A program made the position numbers and the translations under genes. DNA of 64,000 bases from Microbulbifer litoralis (lineage in GTDB: Bacteria > Pseudomonadota > Gammaproteobacteria > Pseudomonadales > Cellvibrionaceae): NCBI RefSeq assembly GCF_023634065.1, contig NZ_JALKCV010000003.1:186001-250000 (forward strand). The letters are read 5' to 3'. This document shows, in pieces, positions 55,328 through 64,000 of the stretch; within the stretch, counting starts at the first letter, position 1; each line of letters opens with the position of its first letter. The notes beneath the pieces are model-generated. The model made no database searches. It worked only from the letters and a program-made list of their open reading frames with translations, and was not told the DNA's origin.

Positions 55328-55601
55328 AACTTGAATCCTGTTTTAATGATCACTCAGGTTCCGGGATTCCGACCGCGGCAAGGTACGGCCGAGCCGCGTA
55401 GGTCCTGCCGGGGAGCCGGTCCAGCAGGAAAAATACCGCACTCAACGACAGCGCCTTTACCCGCCGGATCACCGGCTCTCACAGGATGTAACTTCACCGC
55501 TCACTCATATCGGCAGAGGTCCCGTGAACTCCGACTGCCGTTGGCAGTGAATTGGCAGTGGGTGGAGACGCAGATCGGCCCCAGCTTGATTTGCCGTTTT
55601 T

Positions 55602-56981
55602 TTAAAAATCATCACCGCCCGCTTCGGTAAACTCCGGTGTTACCAGTTTTACGTCTTCACCCAGATCCAGCGTGATCGACAGACCCAGCAGGGTGGAGAT
55701 ACGCAGGCGCAGCCGCTCGTCATCGAAGGCTTCGGCACTGCTTACCGGGATAGTGATGGTCTGGGAACCGGTGCAGATCTGTAGCGGCTGGGTGAGCGAG
55801 GCCATCAGTTCCGGGCTGCTGCCGTCCGGGGCCGTGCGGTGCAATGCGTAAGTAGTGGCGAGGCCGATACCCAGTGAGCAGGGGAAGCTCAGTTCGTAAT
55901 CGCCGGCGACGAAGCTGCCATCCAGGCCCGGTTCGCTGTACCACTGGGGACCGTTGATCAGGTTCAGATTGAGCGGCTGCGGCGGCGAGGGCGGATTCGC
56001 ATCCATGGTAAAGCCGTCGGCGGTGCCTGCCACATCGAAGCCATGAAGATAGAATGTCAGCGGCTCGGGCGCCGCTGCGGCGATGATCGAGGCACCGTCA
56101 CCGTTATTCTTCTGGTCCGGGTCATCTGCATCCAGGCTTAGAACATTCGCCTGATTGACAACCTCCGTACCAATGGGTGTGGATTCATCCAGCTCAACGG
56201 TTAGGGTAACATCCTGGCTACCGCCACTGCCGATACTCTCAAATGACGCGCGGAAAGTTTCTCCATCCGGAAGCAGTTCACAGTTACTATTCGGGACACC
56301 GCCGGTAGAACAGGAGACAAAGCTCAGTTCGGCGGGGAGCTCATCAAGCAGCACCACGCGCTCCGCGATATCAGGGCCCGCATTTTCGATGGTCAGGGTG
56401 TAGTTGAACTGAGTACCTACCACAACGCTTTCAGCGGAGACTTCCTTGGTCAGCTGAAGATCCGCACTGGCACCGGCCACCTGGATGTCGACAAAGGCGA
56501 TGTTCTGCTGCGGGCCCGGATCGTTCGTCAGACTGCTGATTGTCGCCACATTTTGAATGAGTTCACCGGGAGAAGCGGACTGGTTCACTTCTACCGTGAG
56601 AGTGATTGTTTCAAACTCAACTTCCGGTCCTGGCGGCGGTGCATCGAGACTGCTGAAGCTGGCTTCGACGTCCCCCCCTCCATTGAGGCCGCAGCTTCCG
56701 TCCGTTGCGGTACATCCGATGAAACTCAGGCCGCCGGGAAGTGGGTTTATCACTGTCACGTTTTGCGCAGCATCCGGACCATGATTTATCGCTACCATAG
56801 TGATATCGAACTGGGTACCGATATCAACTTCGGAAACGGAATCTGACATATCGAGATCGAGGTCTGCATTCTGCGCTATGGCTGCCAGCGGTGTCATCAG
56901 CACTATTACTGCAAGGCGGAGCAAGGTCGAACCAATCGACCAACCCATCAGTGCGGCAAAAAATTTTCTGCATCTGCTCAT
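55602..56981 (-). CDS. DUF11-repeat secreted protein (paralog A)
   Basis: 459 residues. The signal peptide (about 1-36) is followed by two DUF11-type Ig-like repeats: VDIGTQFDITMVAINHGPDA and VVVGTQFNYTLTIENAGPDI, each ending with V-T-L/T-V-E-V/L. A C-terminal domain (about 285-459) follows with YLHGFDVAGTADGFTMDANP and FPCSLGIGLATTYALHRT. The same architecture, with a near-identical C-terminal domain, is encoded at 58767-60140. Surface or secreted. The C-terminal domain belongs to no family I can name. Confidence 0.85.
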   Translation of the reverse strand: MSRCRKFFAALMGWSIGSTLLRLAVIVLMTPLAAIAQNADLDLDMSDSVSEVDIGTQFDITMVAINHGPDAAQNVTVINPLPGGLSFIGCTATDGSCGLNGGGDVEASFSSLDAPPPGPEVEFETITLTVEVNQSASPGELIQNVATISSLTNDPGPQQNIAFVDIQVAGASADLQLTKEVSAESVVVGTQFNYTLTIENAGPDIAERVVLLDELPAELSFVSCSTGGVPNSNCELLPDGETFRASFESIGSGGSQDVTLTVELDESTPIGTEVVNQANVLSLDADDPDQKNNGDGASIIAAAAPEPLTFYLHGFDVAGTADGFTMDANPPSPPQPLNLNLINGPQWYSEPGLDGSFVAGDYELSFPCSLGIGLATTYALHRTAPDGSSPELMASLTQPLQICTGSQTITIPVSSAEAFDDERLRLRISTLLGLSITLDLGEDVKLVTPEFTEAGGDDF

Positions 56982-57293
56982 ACTTTAGTCCTCTTGATCA
57001 AATCACTTTGAGAAATGGAAACCCTGCGGGTTTCAACCGGACTACAGGAGTTACAGACCGCGATACCTGCGGTGAGGTTACCCGCCTTTTTTGGGTGCAG
57101 TCGTTCCAAGGACAAGAGATGTTTGGGGGGCACCATCAAACTGGCGGCCGAGTATTGAAAGGGTTAAAACAATCTGTTTTTTCCTGTCGTCCCGACTTTA
57201 TGTTGCGTGCAAACTTGGCTACAAGCTGTAAGACCTGACAGGAATGGCACTGCCCCTGCATTTCACCCATGCACCGGATCTGAATAAAGAGAT
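56982..57293. other. Gene-free spacer upstream of DUF11 paralog A
   Basis: Contains the promoter region of the leftward DUF11 gene. No intact gene was found, and no clear promoter boxes were recognised. Confidence 0.5.
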
Positions 57294-57515
57294 TCAGCGC
57301 CCGCGTCTTTGGGCCACGAAACCAATCCGGTAGCCGAATGGCCGGCCTATTTTGTTGAGTGTCTCCAGGTCCGGATTACCGGCATCCCGTTCGACTTCGG
57401 CCACCCAGCGAGGGGAAAGAGGCTTTCCATGCCCAACCGCTGCACCGATTTTCCCGCCCGCACGCGGCGATCGAAACGGAGAATAAGCAACAGGGTTGAT
57501 TGTGCTGGTTCGCAC
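57294..57515 (-). pseudogene. Remnant of an XRE/HipB-type HTH regulator (copy A)
   Basis: 73-codon frame whose last 45 residues (LSPRWVAEVERDAGNPDLET, then LNKIGRPFGYRIGFV) look like the second half of a Cro/CI helix-turn-helix. The first half, including helix 1, is missing or scrambled. A shorter related fragment lies at 60758-60802 in the equivalent place of the duplicated unit. Confidence 0.6.
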
Positions 57516-57559
57516 TTCTTCCAGAGATCGCTAGCGGGGAAGAGTTCCAGACAGCACAA

Positions 57560-57590
57560 AGCCCGGCCAAAGCAATCGACCGGGCTTTCC
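57560..57590 (-). terminator. Terminator-like hairpin after the decayed fah copy
   Basis: AAAGCCCGG/CCGGGCTTT stem around a GC/AT loop. It is the counterpart of the stronger hairpin 61275-61309 behind the intact fah gene. Confidence 0.7.
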
Positions 57591-57610
57591 GATTAATCGA
57601 CCGGCGTGGC

Positions 57611-58073
57611 CTACACCTGTTCGACGGTCTGCTCGATACGGCCGAAAATGGACTGGCCTTTGTCGTCCAGCATTTCGATGGCGATCCGGTCGCCGAACTG
57701 CATGAAGGACGTGCTGGGCTTGCCGTCCTGGATGGTCTCGATCATGCGGGTCTCGGCGATACAGCTGTAGCCGACGCCGCCGGCGTTCACCGGCTTGCCG
57801 GGCCTCCGTCGAGTTTGTTGGACACGGTACCGGAACCGATGATAGTGCCAGTGTCCAGCGGGCGGGTCTTGGCGGCGTGGGTAATCAGTTGGCCGAAGTG
57901 GAAGGTCACATCCACACCGGCGTCGGGCTCGCCAAATTTATCACCGTTGAGTTCGGATACCAGCGGCAGATGCAGTTTGCCTTCTTTCCAGTGGCTGCTC
58001 AGCTGTTCCGGTGCCACGCATACCGGTGAAAAGGCGCTGGAGGGTTTGGACTGGTAGAAGCCGAAGCCCTTTA
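57611..58073 (-). pseudogene. Truncated, frameshifted copy of the fumarylacetoacetate hydrolase gene
   Basis: Matches the second half of the intact gene at 61331-62338, from KGFGFYQSKPSSAFSPVC to the end. Substitutions run through it, and one base is lost at the GGACCCCCGTCGAG/GGCCTCCGTCGAG site near 57808, which breaks the frame within KLDGGPGKP. The 5' half is absent: similarity stops sharply at 58073. The stop codon is TAG at 57611-57613. It lies in a decayed second unit between the two DUF11 genes and cannot make an active enzyme. Confidence 0.9.
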
Positions 58074-58160
58074 ATCGGACGATAGCGACGACCGCTTTCA
58101 TCGGTTCTGCGACGCTGCGCGTATAGTTTTCCTGTATCCCTGCAAAATGGATCCGCCCCC

Positions 58161-58364
58161 ATGAAAGCACTCAGCACCGCCCTGCTACTGGTTTTGATAT
58201 TCGGCCTTCCGTCCGCGCAGGCGGAAGAGGTGACCGTGTGGGTGCACGGCGAGGTGCTGGCGGAAGCCGCTGAAGGGGAAGCGGTGATTACCGCGACGCT
58301 GGATACGGAAAAGCTGGCGAAGGTGCGGCGTAATATACCGGTACTATCCCTGCGGCGCCTTTAG
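58161..58364 (+). pseudogene. Mosaic remnant: MipA-gene start joined to nitrilase-gene end
   Basis: 67-codon frame. Codons 1-30 (signal peptide and EEVTVWVH) and the bases before the ATG (ATGGATCCGCCCC) resemble the start of the DUF2141-MipA gene at 36624. From codon 30 on, GEVLAEAAEGEAVITATLDT and KLAKVRRNIPVLSLRRL match the last 36 residues of the nitrilase gene at 50120-50971, stop codon included. Neither functional domain is present. The product, if made, would be a short exported peptide. Confidence 0.8.
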
Positions 58365-58403
58365 ATTCCGGGCGCGCAGAACCAGACCCGGGCACTGTGC
58401 TTT

Positions 58404-58622
58404 GCGGCAACCCCGATTCCCGGATTACGCTGCGCTGCATCCGGGCTACGCGGGCCTTCGGGGCGGTTAGGAAATTCCCCTGCAGCACGGGGCGCGCACC
58501 CGTAGCCCGGATCCGGAATCCGGGGCCGAGCCTTCCGGCAACCCCGGTTCCCGGATTACGCTGCGCTGCATCCGGGTTACGCGGGCCTTCGGGAGGCCAG
58601 GACAATTCCCCTACAGGACAGG
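58404..58622. repeat. Two tandem extragenic palindromes, GTAGCCCGGATG family
   Basis: Two copies of about 88 bases with a period of about 130 bases (58404-58490 and 58534-58622). Both contain CCCGGATTACGCTGCGCTGC and GCGGGCCTTCGGG, and the same class of palindrome follows other genes here. They fill the roughly 400-bp space between the mosaic remnant and DUF11 paralog B, together with the terminator at 58681. Confidence 0.8.
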
Positions 58623-58680
58623 GGGTCCCTGTGTGTCAACCTGTACCGCTAATTGCGCTTTAATATCCGCCGCGTAATAA

Positions 58681-58714
58681 AAAGCCCGATCGAACCTTCA
58701 TCTCGATCGGGCTT
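58681..58714 (-). terminator. Rho-independent terminator of DUF11 paralog B
   Basis: AAGCCCGATCGA/TCGATCGGGCTT stem of 12 bp. On the minus strand it runs into TTTTTATTA, 50 bases after the stop codon. Confidence 0.88.
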
Positions 58715-58766
58715 CGTGTTGATCGGGCGTTACACTACACCGCTTCACCCGTTTATCCAGTCTCTA

Positions 58767-60140
58767 CTAGAAATCACCACCAGATGCTTCCGTAAACTCC
58801 GGCGTAACCAGCTTCACGTCCTCACCGAGATCCAGCGTCAGCGACAGGCCCAGCAGCGTGGAAATACGGAGGCGCAGCCGCTCGTCGTCAAGTGCCTCGA
58901 CGCTTCTCACCGGAATGGTGATGGTCTGGAACCCCGTGCAGACCTGCAACGGCTGGGTGAGAGACGCCATCAGCTCCGGATTGCTGCCATCGATATCCGT
59001 GCGGTGCAGGGCGTAAGTGGTAGCGACGCCGATGCCCAGGGAGCAGGGGAAGCTCAGCTCATAATCACCGGCGGCGAAGCTGCCGTCCAGGGCCGGATCG
59101 CTATACCATTTTGGCGCATTGATCAGGTTCAGGTTGAGTGGCTGCGGTGGTGAAGGCGCGTTCATATCCATGGTGAAACCATTGGCCGTGCCAGCCACAT
59201 CGAAGCCGTGCAGATAATACGTCAGCGGCTCGGGAGCTGCCGCAGCGATGACGGAGGCGCTGTCGATATTGTTTTTCTTATCCGGGTCATCGGCATCCGG
59301 GCTCTGCACATTTGCCCCATTGACCACCTCGGTACCGACCGGTGTCGATTCGTCCAGCTCTACAGTCAGGGTTACGTCGCGGCTGGCGCCGCTATCAATC
59401 GTCCCCAGGGCTGCCGTGAAGGTTTCTCCATCCGCAAGCAACTCGCAACTACTACCCGGAGCACCTCCGGTGGAGCAGGAGACGTAGGTCAACTCTGCGG
59501 GTAGCATATCGACCAACTCCACTTGCTCAGCGTTATCCGGGCCCGCATTTTCGATGGTCAGGGTGTAGTCGAACTGAGTTCCCACTATGACAGTATCGGC
59601 GGACGCTTCCTTGGTAATGGCGAGATCTGCTTCCAAGCCTTCATCTTCTACAAAGACCGATTCCGTAAAGTCATTACTTGGAGGAAAGGGGTCGTCTTGC
59701 TGGCTGCTGACAACTACCGTGTTTGAGATTTGCGAATTGGGAACTGCGGAAGCCGCCACCTCTACAGTTAGTACTACCTCGTGCCAGAGGTCGGTGGGGA
59801 GGCTAGCAACTTCTGCTTTAAAAACACCTGCACCACCCATCCCGCAACTAAAGGCCGTCGGAGCAACACAGCTTACATAATTTAGCGAACTGGGTAATTC
59901 ATCGACAAGGGAAAATTCATCAGCATCATCGGGCCCATAGTTAATGAACTCGAAGACGTAGTCAAACTGAGTTCCGACAGAGACGGTATCTGGCAAGGCC
60001 TCTTTTGTAACGAGCAGATCCGCGGTCCCCTGTCCCAAAGCTGTTAGAGGAATTGTCAATAGAACTACAAAAGCGCCGAGAAAAACACTGACTGAACGGC
60101 ACCCCGTTTTTGCCAACTTTATTTGTTCGTCCTTATTCAT
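58767..60140 (-). CDS. DUF11-repeat secreted protein (paralog B)
   Basis: 457 residues with a signal peptide (about 1-36, ending TALGQG). Two DUF11-type repeats (VSVGTQFDYVFEFINYGPDD, VIVGTQFDYTLTIENAGPDN) lead to the same C-terminal domain as paralog A (YLHGFDVAGTANGFTMDMNA, FPCSLGIGVATTYALHRT), ending TPEFTEASGGDF. The C-terminal domains and second repeats are far more alike than the first repeats. A strong terminator follows. It is part of a duplicated fah–HTH–DUF11 unit. Confidence 0.86.
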   Translation of the reverse strand: MNKDEQIKLAKTGCRSVSVFLGAFVVLLTIPLTALGQGTADLLVTKEALPDTVSVGTQFDYVFEFINYGPDDADEFSLVDELPSSLNYVSCVAPTAFSCGMGGAGVFKAEVASLPTDLWHEVVLTVEVAASAVPNSQISNTVVVSSQQDDPFPPSNDFTESVFVEDEGLEADLAITKEASADTVIVGTQFDYTLTIENAGPDNAEQVELVDMLPAELTYVSCSTGGAPGSSCELLADGETFTAALGTIDSGASRDVTLTVELDESTPVGTEVVNGANVQSPDADDPDKKNNIDSASVIAAAAPEPLTYYLHGFDVAGTANGFTMDMNAPSPPQPLNLNLINAPKWYSDPALDGSFAAGDYELSFPCSLGIGVATTYALHRTDIDGSNPELMASLTQPLQVCTGFQTITIPVRSVEALDDERLRLRISTLLGLSLTLDLGEDVKLVTPEFTEASGGDF

Positions 60141-60757
60141 TGGATAAACCTCATAGATTTTAGTGAACTATTAACCCCTTAGACTGAAAAGATTAGAATC
60201 TCACCGTAATTTTTACGGCACTTAATTTATCGATGCTAAAAATAAACTTTCAGATAACTCAGCTATATTTCTGAATGTAACTATATTCTTATATTAATTT
60301 TACAAAGGCTGTATAAATTTTATTTTTAACTTATTTCATTGAATCTCCTTAACTTTCCTGAAAGCTGTATTTGATCAAATAAAATTGACCGTCTCACAAG
60401 ATACCGAAAATGCTTCAATGAAACCGATGCCCGGAACTACCCTCGCTCACCAGCTTCCAAATCACCTTTCAGGTTGTCGATCTCACTCTCGGAGGTGAGG
60501 ACAATCAGAAAATAGAATTTCTTTCTAATGCTGTATAATGCTTACAGAGCCCTAGACCTCAAACAACCTGATAGATCTCTCAGGAATGCTATGATGTCCA
60601 CTGGAATGGCCTTCCTATGGCTTGCCTACCAAAAGGTATTAAACGGATTCATAGTGATCTTTGCGGATTTTTTAGAGGGTTCTTGCCGCAATATGGAACT
60701 ATCAACCATTTCTTTTTGTAAGCCTGAACCTATACACGCCCTGTATGAGACAACATA
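60141..60757. other. AT-rich upstream region of DUF11 paralog B
   Basis: Markedly AT-rich around 60180-60420 (many TTTTA/AAATT tracts), unlike the rest of the window. It should contain the promoter of the leftward DUF11 gene. A 76-codon rightward frame at 60528-60758 has no RBS and no recognisable family and is not called as a gene. Confidence 0.5.
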
Positions 60758-60802
60758 AATTTCGGAATCCAGATCGGATTATCGGCCTCGGCGCTCCAGC
60801 GA
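60758..60802 (-). pseudogene. Remnant of an HTH regulator (copy B)
   Basis: On the minus strand the codons read RWSAEADNPIWIPKF, an eroded counterpart of RWVAEVERDAGNPDLET in copy A (57294-57515). No start, stop or helix 1 remains. Confidence 0.45.
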
Positions 60803-61274
60803 GCGGATCAAACGATGGCAGAAAAGAGGGATTATCCGGTCAGGTATGGCTGTTCTGGACTACAGGAAATTGCCCGGGTTTAAACCGTTATTGTTGACAT
60901 CGAATTGGAGTGAGGTGGTGGTGCCGGCGTCGACAGGCTAACCAGCCAACTCAGCATGGAAGAGCAGATTCAGAATATTGATTACACGGCCGGCGATATC
61001 GATCTGGCGTTAATCATCGTCGCAAAGAATATGGACGAACTTGATCAATTGGCTAGAAGGCAGAGAAGCTGGGCTTGTCGGTTCCGGTGGGTTGAACCGG
61101 CGATCCCTTAAGTCAAATTTTCGAACATCTTTTCAGCAGCGGCGTATTGCACCTCACCTTCGCCAAAACCTCTCTGTAGGAGCCTGCCCTGCAGGCGAAA
61201 TCCGCTTGACGGCCAGTCTCGCGCTGTTCGCCTGCAGGGCAGGCTCCTACAACAGAGCGTTCTGCTTCACATAA
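60803..61274. other. Gene remnant region with a long hairpin
   Basis: Holds a 51-codon rightward frame (60956-61111; EEQIQNIDYTAGDIDLALII) of unknown origin without an RBS, perhaps a fragment. A perfect 24-bp inverted repeat (61176-61199 with 61227-61250, starting GTAGGAGCCTGCCCTGCAGG) with a 27-base loop lies 100 bp downstream of the fah stop, in the GTAGGAGC palindrome family also seen at 17614. Confidence 0.6.
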
Positions 61275-61309
61275 AGAAAGCCCGGCCGAGGGAATCGGCC
61301 GGGCTTTCT
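61275..61309 (-). terminator. Terminator of the hpd–VOC–fah operon
   Basis: 15-bp perfect stem AGAAAGCCCGGCCGA/TCGGCCGGGCTTTCT with a 5-base loop, 21 bases after the fah stop. On the minus strand it is followed by TTTATG. Confidence 0.85.
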
Positions 61310-61330
61310 GTTTGATCGGGCACCCCTACC

Positions 61331-62338
61331 TCAGGCCCGTTCGATCGTCTGCTCGATGCGGCCGAAAATGGACTGGCCTTTGTCGTCCAGCATCTCGATG
61401 GCGATGCGGTCGCCGAACTGCATAAAGGCAGTGCCCGGCTTGCCATCCTGGATGGTCTCGATCATGCGGATCTCGGCGATGCAGCTGTAGCCGACGCCAC
61501 CCTCGGCCACCGGCTTGCCGGGACCCCCGTCGAGTTTGTTGGACACGGTACCGGAACCGATAATGGTGCCGGCGCCCAGCGGGCGGGTTTTGGCGGCGTG
61601 GGCGATCAGTTGGCCGAAGTGGAAGGTCATATCCACGCCGGCGTTGGGCTCGCCGAACTTGTCGCCGTTCAGTTCGGATACCAGCGGCAGGTGCAGCTTG
61701 CCCCCTTTCCAATGGCCGCCCAGCTGTCCCGGCGTGACGCACACTGGCGAGAAGGCGCTGGACGGTTTGGACTGGTAGAAACCGAAGCCCTTGGCCAGCT
61801 CACCCGGGATCAGGCCGCGCAGGGAGACGTCGTTGACCAGCATCACCAGCTTGATGTGCTGCAGCGCGTCTTCCGGCGTCACCCCCATGGGCACGTCGTC
61901 GGTGATGACGGCGAGCTCGGCTTCGAAATCGATACCGAAACCTTCGCTCTGCGGCATTTTCACCGGCTCGCGCGGAGCCAGGAAGGTATCGGAACCGCCC
62001 TGGTACATCAGCGGGTCGGTCCAGAAACTCTCCGGCATTTCCGCACCGCGGGCCTTGCGCACCAGCTCCACGTGGTTGACGTAAGCGGAGCCGTCGGCCC
62101 AGTGGTAGGCGCGCGGCAGTGGCGAGTGGCATTTGGCCTGGTCGAAGGTCTCGCCATCGATCTCGCCGCTTTGCAGTTTGCCGTGCAACACTTCCAGCTC
62201 GCCGGACACTGTGCCCCAGTTATCCAGCGCACTCTGCAGCGTGGGCGCGATATCGGCTGCGGACACCATGCGGGTCAGGTCGTCGGTCACCACGACCAGC
62301 TGGCCGTCGCGGCCGGATTTAAGGCTGGCTAGCTTCAC
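61331..62338 (-). CDS. fahA: Fumarylacetoacetate hydrolase family protein
   Basis: 335 residues from a GTG start with AGGAGG 5-6 bases upstream and a 4-base GTGA overlap with the VOC stop. It contains the acidic metal-binding segment GFGIDFEAELAVITDDVPMG, NDVSLRGLIPGELAKGFGF, KPSSAFSPVCVTP, and the active-site end TGIIGSGTVSN-type region (read GTIIGSGTVSNKLD). As the third gene after hpd it probably splits fumarylacetoacetate into fumarate and acetoacetate, ending tyrosine degradation. A broken partial copy lies at 57611-58073. A strong terminator follows. Confidence 0.93.
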   Translation of the reverse strand: MKLASLKSGRDGQLVVVTDDLTRMVSAADIAPTLQSALDNWGTVSGELEVLHGKLQSGEIDGETFDQAKCHSPLPRAYHWADGSAYVNHVELVRKARGAEMPESFWTDPLMYQGGSDTFLAPREPVKMPQSEGFGIDFEAELAVITDDVPMGVTPEDALQHIKLVMLVNDVSLRGLIPGELAKGFGFYQSKPSSAFSPVCVTPGQLGGHWKGGKLHLPLVSELNGDKFGEPNAGVDMTFHFGQLIAHAAKTRPLGAGTIIGSGTVSNKLDGGPGKPVAEGGVGYSCIAEIRMIETIQDGKPGTAFMQFGDRIAIEMLDDKGQSIFGRIEQTIERA

Positions 62339-62892
62339 TGTGCCTCCTGTTCAGTGTTCGGTATAAATTCTTCTTCGCCGTGCATCCAGGCTGCGTGCCG
62401 CGGTGCCTTCTTGGTGCGCGACCACTCGTCCAGCATGTCTTCGGCCACCCGCTTCAGCTCGGAATGCATACCGGGCCTGGCGGTGTTGGCGGCCAGCTCG
62501 ATGCGGTGGCCGTTGGGGTCGAAGAAATAGATGGACTTGAAAATCGTGTGGTCCGTGGGGCCCAGCACGTCGATGCCGGCGGCTTCCAGTCGGGCCTTGG
62601 CCGCCAGCAGTTCGTCCATGCTCTCCACCTCGAAAGCGATATGCTGCACCCACTGGGGGGTGTTTTCATCGCGCCCCATATCCGGCGAGTTGGGGATTTC
62701 GAAGAAAGCCAGCACATTGCCCATGCCCGCATCGAGAAATACGTGCATATAGGGATCCGGCTCGCCGGTGGAGGGTACCTTGTCCTCGGCGATGGCGAGC
62801 TGGAAATCCATGCCCAGGAGATCGCGGTAGAATTCCACGGTCTCCCTGGCATCGCGGCAGCGGTAGGCCACGTGGTGAATGCGTTTGATCAT
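62335..62892 (-). CDS. VOC family protein in the tyrosine-degradation operon
   Basis: 185 residues. VOC modules: [20 protein letters not shown] (first His) and [20 protein letters not shown] (second His), with [18 protein letters not shown] near the C-terminal Glu. Four-base overlaps with both neighbours (ATGA upstream, GTGA downstream) show tight coupling to hpd and fah. Its place suggests a role in homogentisate or maleylacetoacetate chemistry. No homogentisate dioxygenase or maleylacetoacetate isomerase is in the window, so a substitute function is conceivable but unproven. Confidence 0.87.
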   Translation of the reverse strand: MIKRIHHVAYRCRDARETVEFYRDLLGMDFQLAIAEDKVPSTGEPDPYMHVFLDAGMGNVLAFFEIPNSPDMGRDENTPQWVQHIAFEVESMDELLAAKARLEAAGIDVLGPTDHTIFKSIYFFDPNGHRIELAANTARPGMHSELKRVAEDMLDEWSRTKKAPRHAAWMHGEEEFIPNTEQEAQ

Positions 62893-63995
62893 GCCGCATC
62901 GCCGTCTTTCTTGTCGCCACTCTCTCCACCTACAACGCCGCGCTTCACCTGGTCGCGCTCGATGGATTCAAACAAGGCCTTGAAGTTGCCTTCGCCAAAG
63001 CCCTCGTCCTGTTTGCGCTGGATAAACTCGAAGAATACCGGGCCGAGCATGTTGGCGGAGAAAATCTGCAGCAGCAGGCGCGGCTCGCCGTCCTCGGTGG
63101 TGCCGTCCAGCAGCAGGCCGCGCTTTTTCAGTTCCTCGGTGGGTTCACCGTGACCGGGCAGGCGCTCTTCCAGCATTTCATAATAGGTTTCCGGGGGCGG
63201 GGTCATGAACTCCATGCCCTGGGCCTTGAGGCGATCCCAGCAGGCCACCAGGTCGTCACAGGCAAAGGCGATATGCTGGATGCCCTCGCCGTTGTACTTC
63301 ATCAGGAACTCTTCGATCTGGCCGCCACCGCCGGCCGCCTCTTCGTTCAGCGGGATGCGGATCTTGCCGTCCGGCGCGGTCATGGCCTTGGAAGTCAGGC
63401 CGGTGTACTCGCCCTTGATATCGAAGTAGCGGATCTCGCGGAAGTTGAACAGGTCTTCGTAGTACTTGGCCCAGTAGTCCATGCGGCCGCGATAGACGTT
63501 GTGGGTCAGGTGATCCAGGGTGTGGAAGCCGCAGCCTTCCGGGTGCTTGTCCACACCTTCCAGCCAGTGGAAGTCGATATCGTAGATGCTCTCGCCTTCC
63601 TTGTAACGGTCGATCAGGTACAGGGTGGCGCCGCCGATACCCTTGATGGCCGGCAGGCGCAGTTCCATCGGGCCGGTTGCCACTTCCACCGGCTGCGCGC
63701 CCTTTTTGATCGCCTCGTTGTAGGCGAAGGTGGCGTCCTTGACGCGAAAAGCCAGGCCACAGGCAGAGGGGCCGTGCTCGCGGGCGTAGTAGTCGGCGTG
63801 GCTGCCCGGCTCGTAGTTGGTGATAAAGTTGATATCGCCCTGGCGCCACAATTCCACGTCTTTGGTACGGTGGTGGGCCACTTTGGTGAAGCCCATGGCC
63901 TCGAAGACGGTTTCCAGAATGCCTTTCTCCGGCGCGGTGAATTCGACGAATTCAAAGCCGTCCAGGCCCATCGGGTTTTCAAATAAATCGGACAT
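62889..63995 (-). CDS. hpd: 4-hydroxyphenylpyruvate dioxygenase
   Basis: 368 residues. It converts 4-hydroxyphenylpyruvate to homogentisate with O2 and non-heme iron. The three iron ligands are in place: His162 ([14 protein letters not shown]), His241 ([11 protein letters not shown]) and Glu323 ([20 protein letters not shown]). The family C-terminal [20 protein letters not shown] is intact. The first gene of the operon, it begins only 5 bases from the window edge, so its promoter is not visible. Stop and next start overlap by ATGA. Confidence 0.97.
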   Translation of the reverse strand: MSDLFENPMGLDGFEFVEFTAPEKGILETVFEAMGFTKVAHHRTKDVELWRQGDINFITNYEPGSHADYYAREHGPSACGLAFRVKDATFAYNEAIKKGAQPVEVATGPMELRLPAIKGIGGATLYLIDRYKEGESIYDIDFHWLEGVDKHPEGCGFHTLDHLTHNVYRGRMDYWAKYYEDLFNFREIRYFDIKGEYTGLTSKAMTAPDGKIRIPLNEEAAGGGGQIEEFLMKYNGEGIQHIAFACDDLVACWDRLKAQGMEFMTPPPETYYEMLEERLPGHGEPTEELKKRGLLLDGTTEDGEPRLLLQIFSANMLGPVFFEFIQRKQDEGFGEGNFKALFESIERDQVKRGVVGGESGDKKDGDAA

Positions 63996-64000
63996 CAGGC

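Noticed and set aside
60528-60758. 76-codon rightward frame before the HTH remnant
   Set aside because: No RBS, unusual composition, partly over the remnant; no family seen.

Overview
The window is GC-rich, gene-dense gammaproteobacterial chromosome. TonB-dependent receptors, an ECF sigma/anti-sigma pair, a sulfatase, a DASS transporter and many short extragenic palindromes suggest a marine polymer- or organic-acid-scavenging heterotroph of the Microbulbifer/Cellvibrionales type. That placement is inferred from gene style. No rRNA, CRISPR array, prophage or transposase gene is visible.

Layout. 1-6.9 kb: a partial TonB receptor, a tRNA-Arg(CCG) with a partial copy of its 3' end downstream, mtgA, a PhzF-like protein and a second TonB receptor. 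6.9-16.4 kb: a 280-bp palindromic element, a translationally coupled pair (DUF3142-like protein and a 643-residue secreted protein), a Tat-exported PhoD phosphatase, a MORN-repeat/C13-peptidase lipoprotein and an M16 protease lipoprotein. 16.7-26.3 kb: RlaP-like nucleotidyltransferase, OsmC-YcaO protein, a LysR/VOC divergent pair, DTW and GNAT genes whose start codons are 2 bp apart, then a lower-GC accessory stretch with a DUF3050 protein and a truncated S41 protease, and a LOG-family protein. 26.8-34.2 kb: the RNA-repair locus, with rtcR facing a sigma-54 promoter that reads rtcB, rtcA, a gene-poor RNA-like segment and a slipin gene; a frameshifted fic gene follows. 34.2-36.4 kb: an Rrf2 regulator, methyltransferase and thioredoxin-reductase-like cluster with a clear operator. 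36.6-51 kb: DUF2141-MipA fusion, DUF885 peptidase, N-formylglutamate-amidohydrolase-like lipoprotein, a 164-bp palindromic element, then sigma factor / short anti-sigma / TonB receptor / DASS transporter / exported fumarase-superfamily lyase, DUF1254 protein and a nitrilase-family amidase. 51-64 kb: arylsulfatase, HAF-like and DUF11-type secreted proteins, a decayed tandem duplication, and the tyrosine-degradation operon hpd-VOC-fah.

The most interesting element is in the rtc locus. Between rtcA and the slipin gene the minus strand encodes a 69-nt sequence with a complete tRNA elbow and acceptor stem, but with the anticodon loop replaced by a GCAA tetraloop. It lies inside a second, outer pairing that itself ends in a T-arm-like hairpin. 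It resembles the tRNA-mimic RNAs of Y-RNA/rtc operons, yet no Ro60/TROVE gene is in the window. The second cluster of interest is 55.6-62.3 kb. There, a unit of fah 3' part, HTH remnant and DUF11 gene occurs twice in the same order, and the decayed copy carries a mosaic ORF made of pieces that resemble two other genes of this window.
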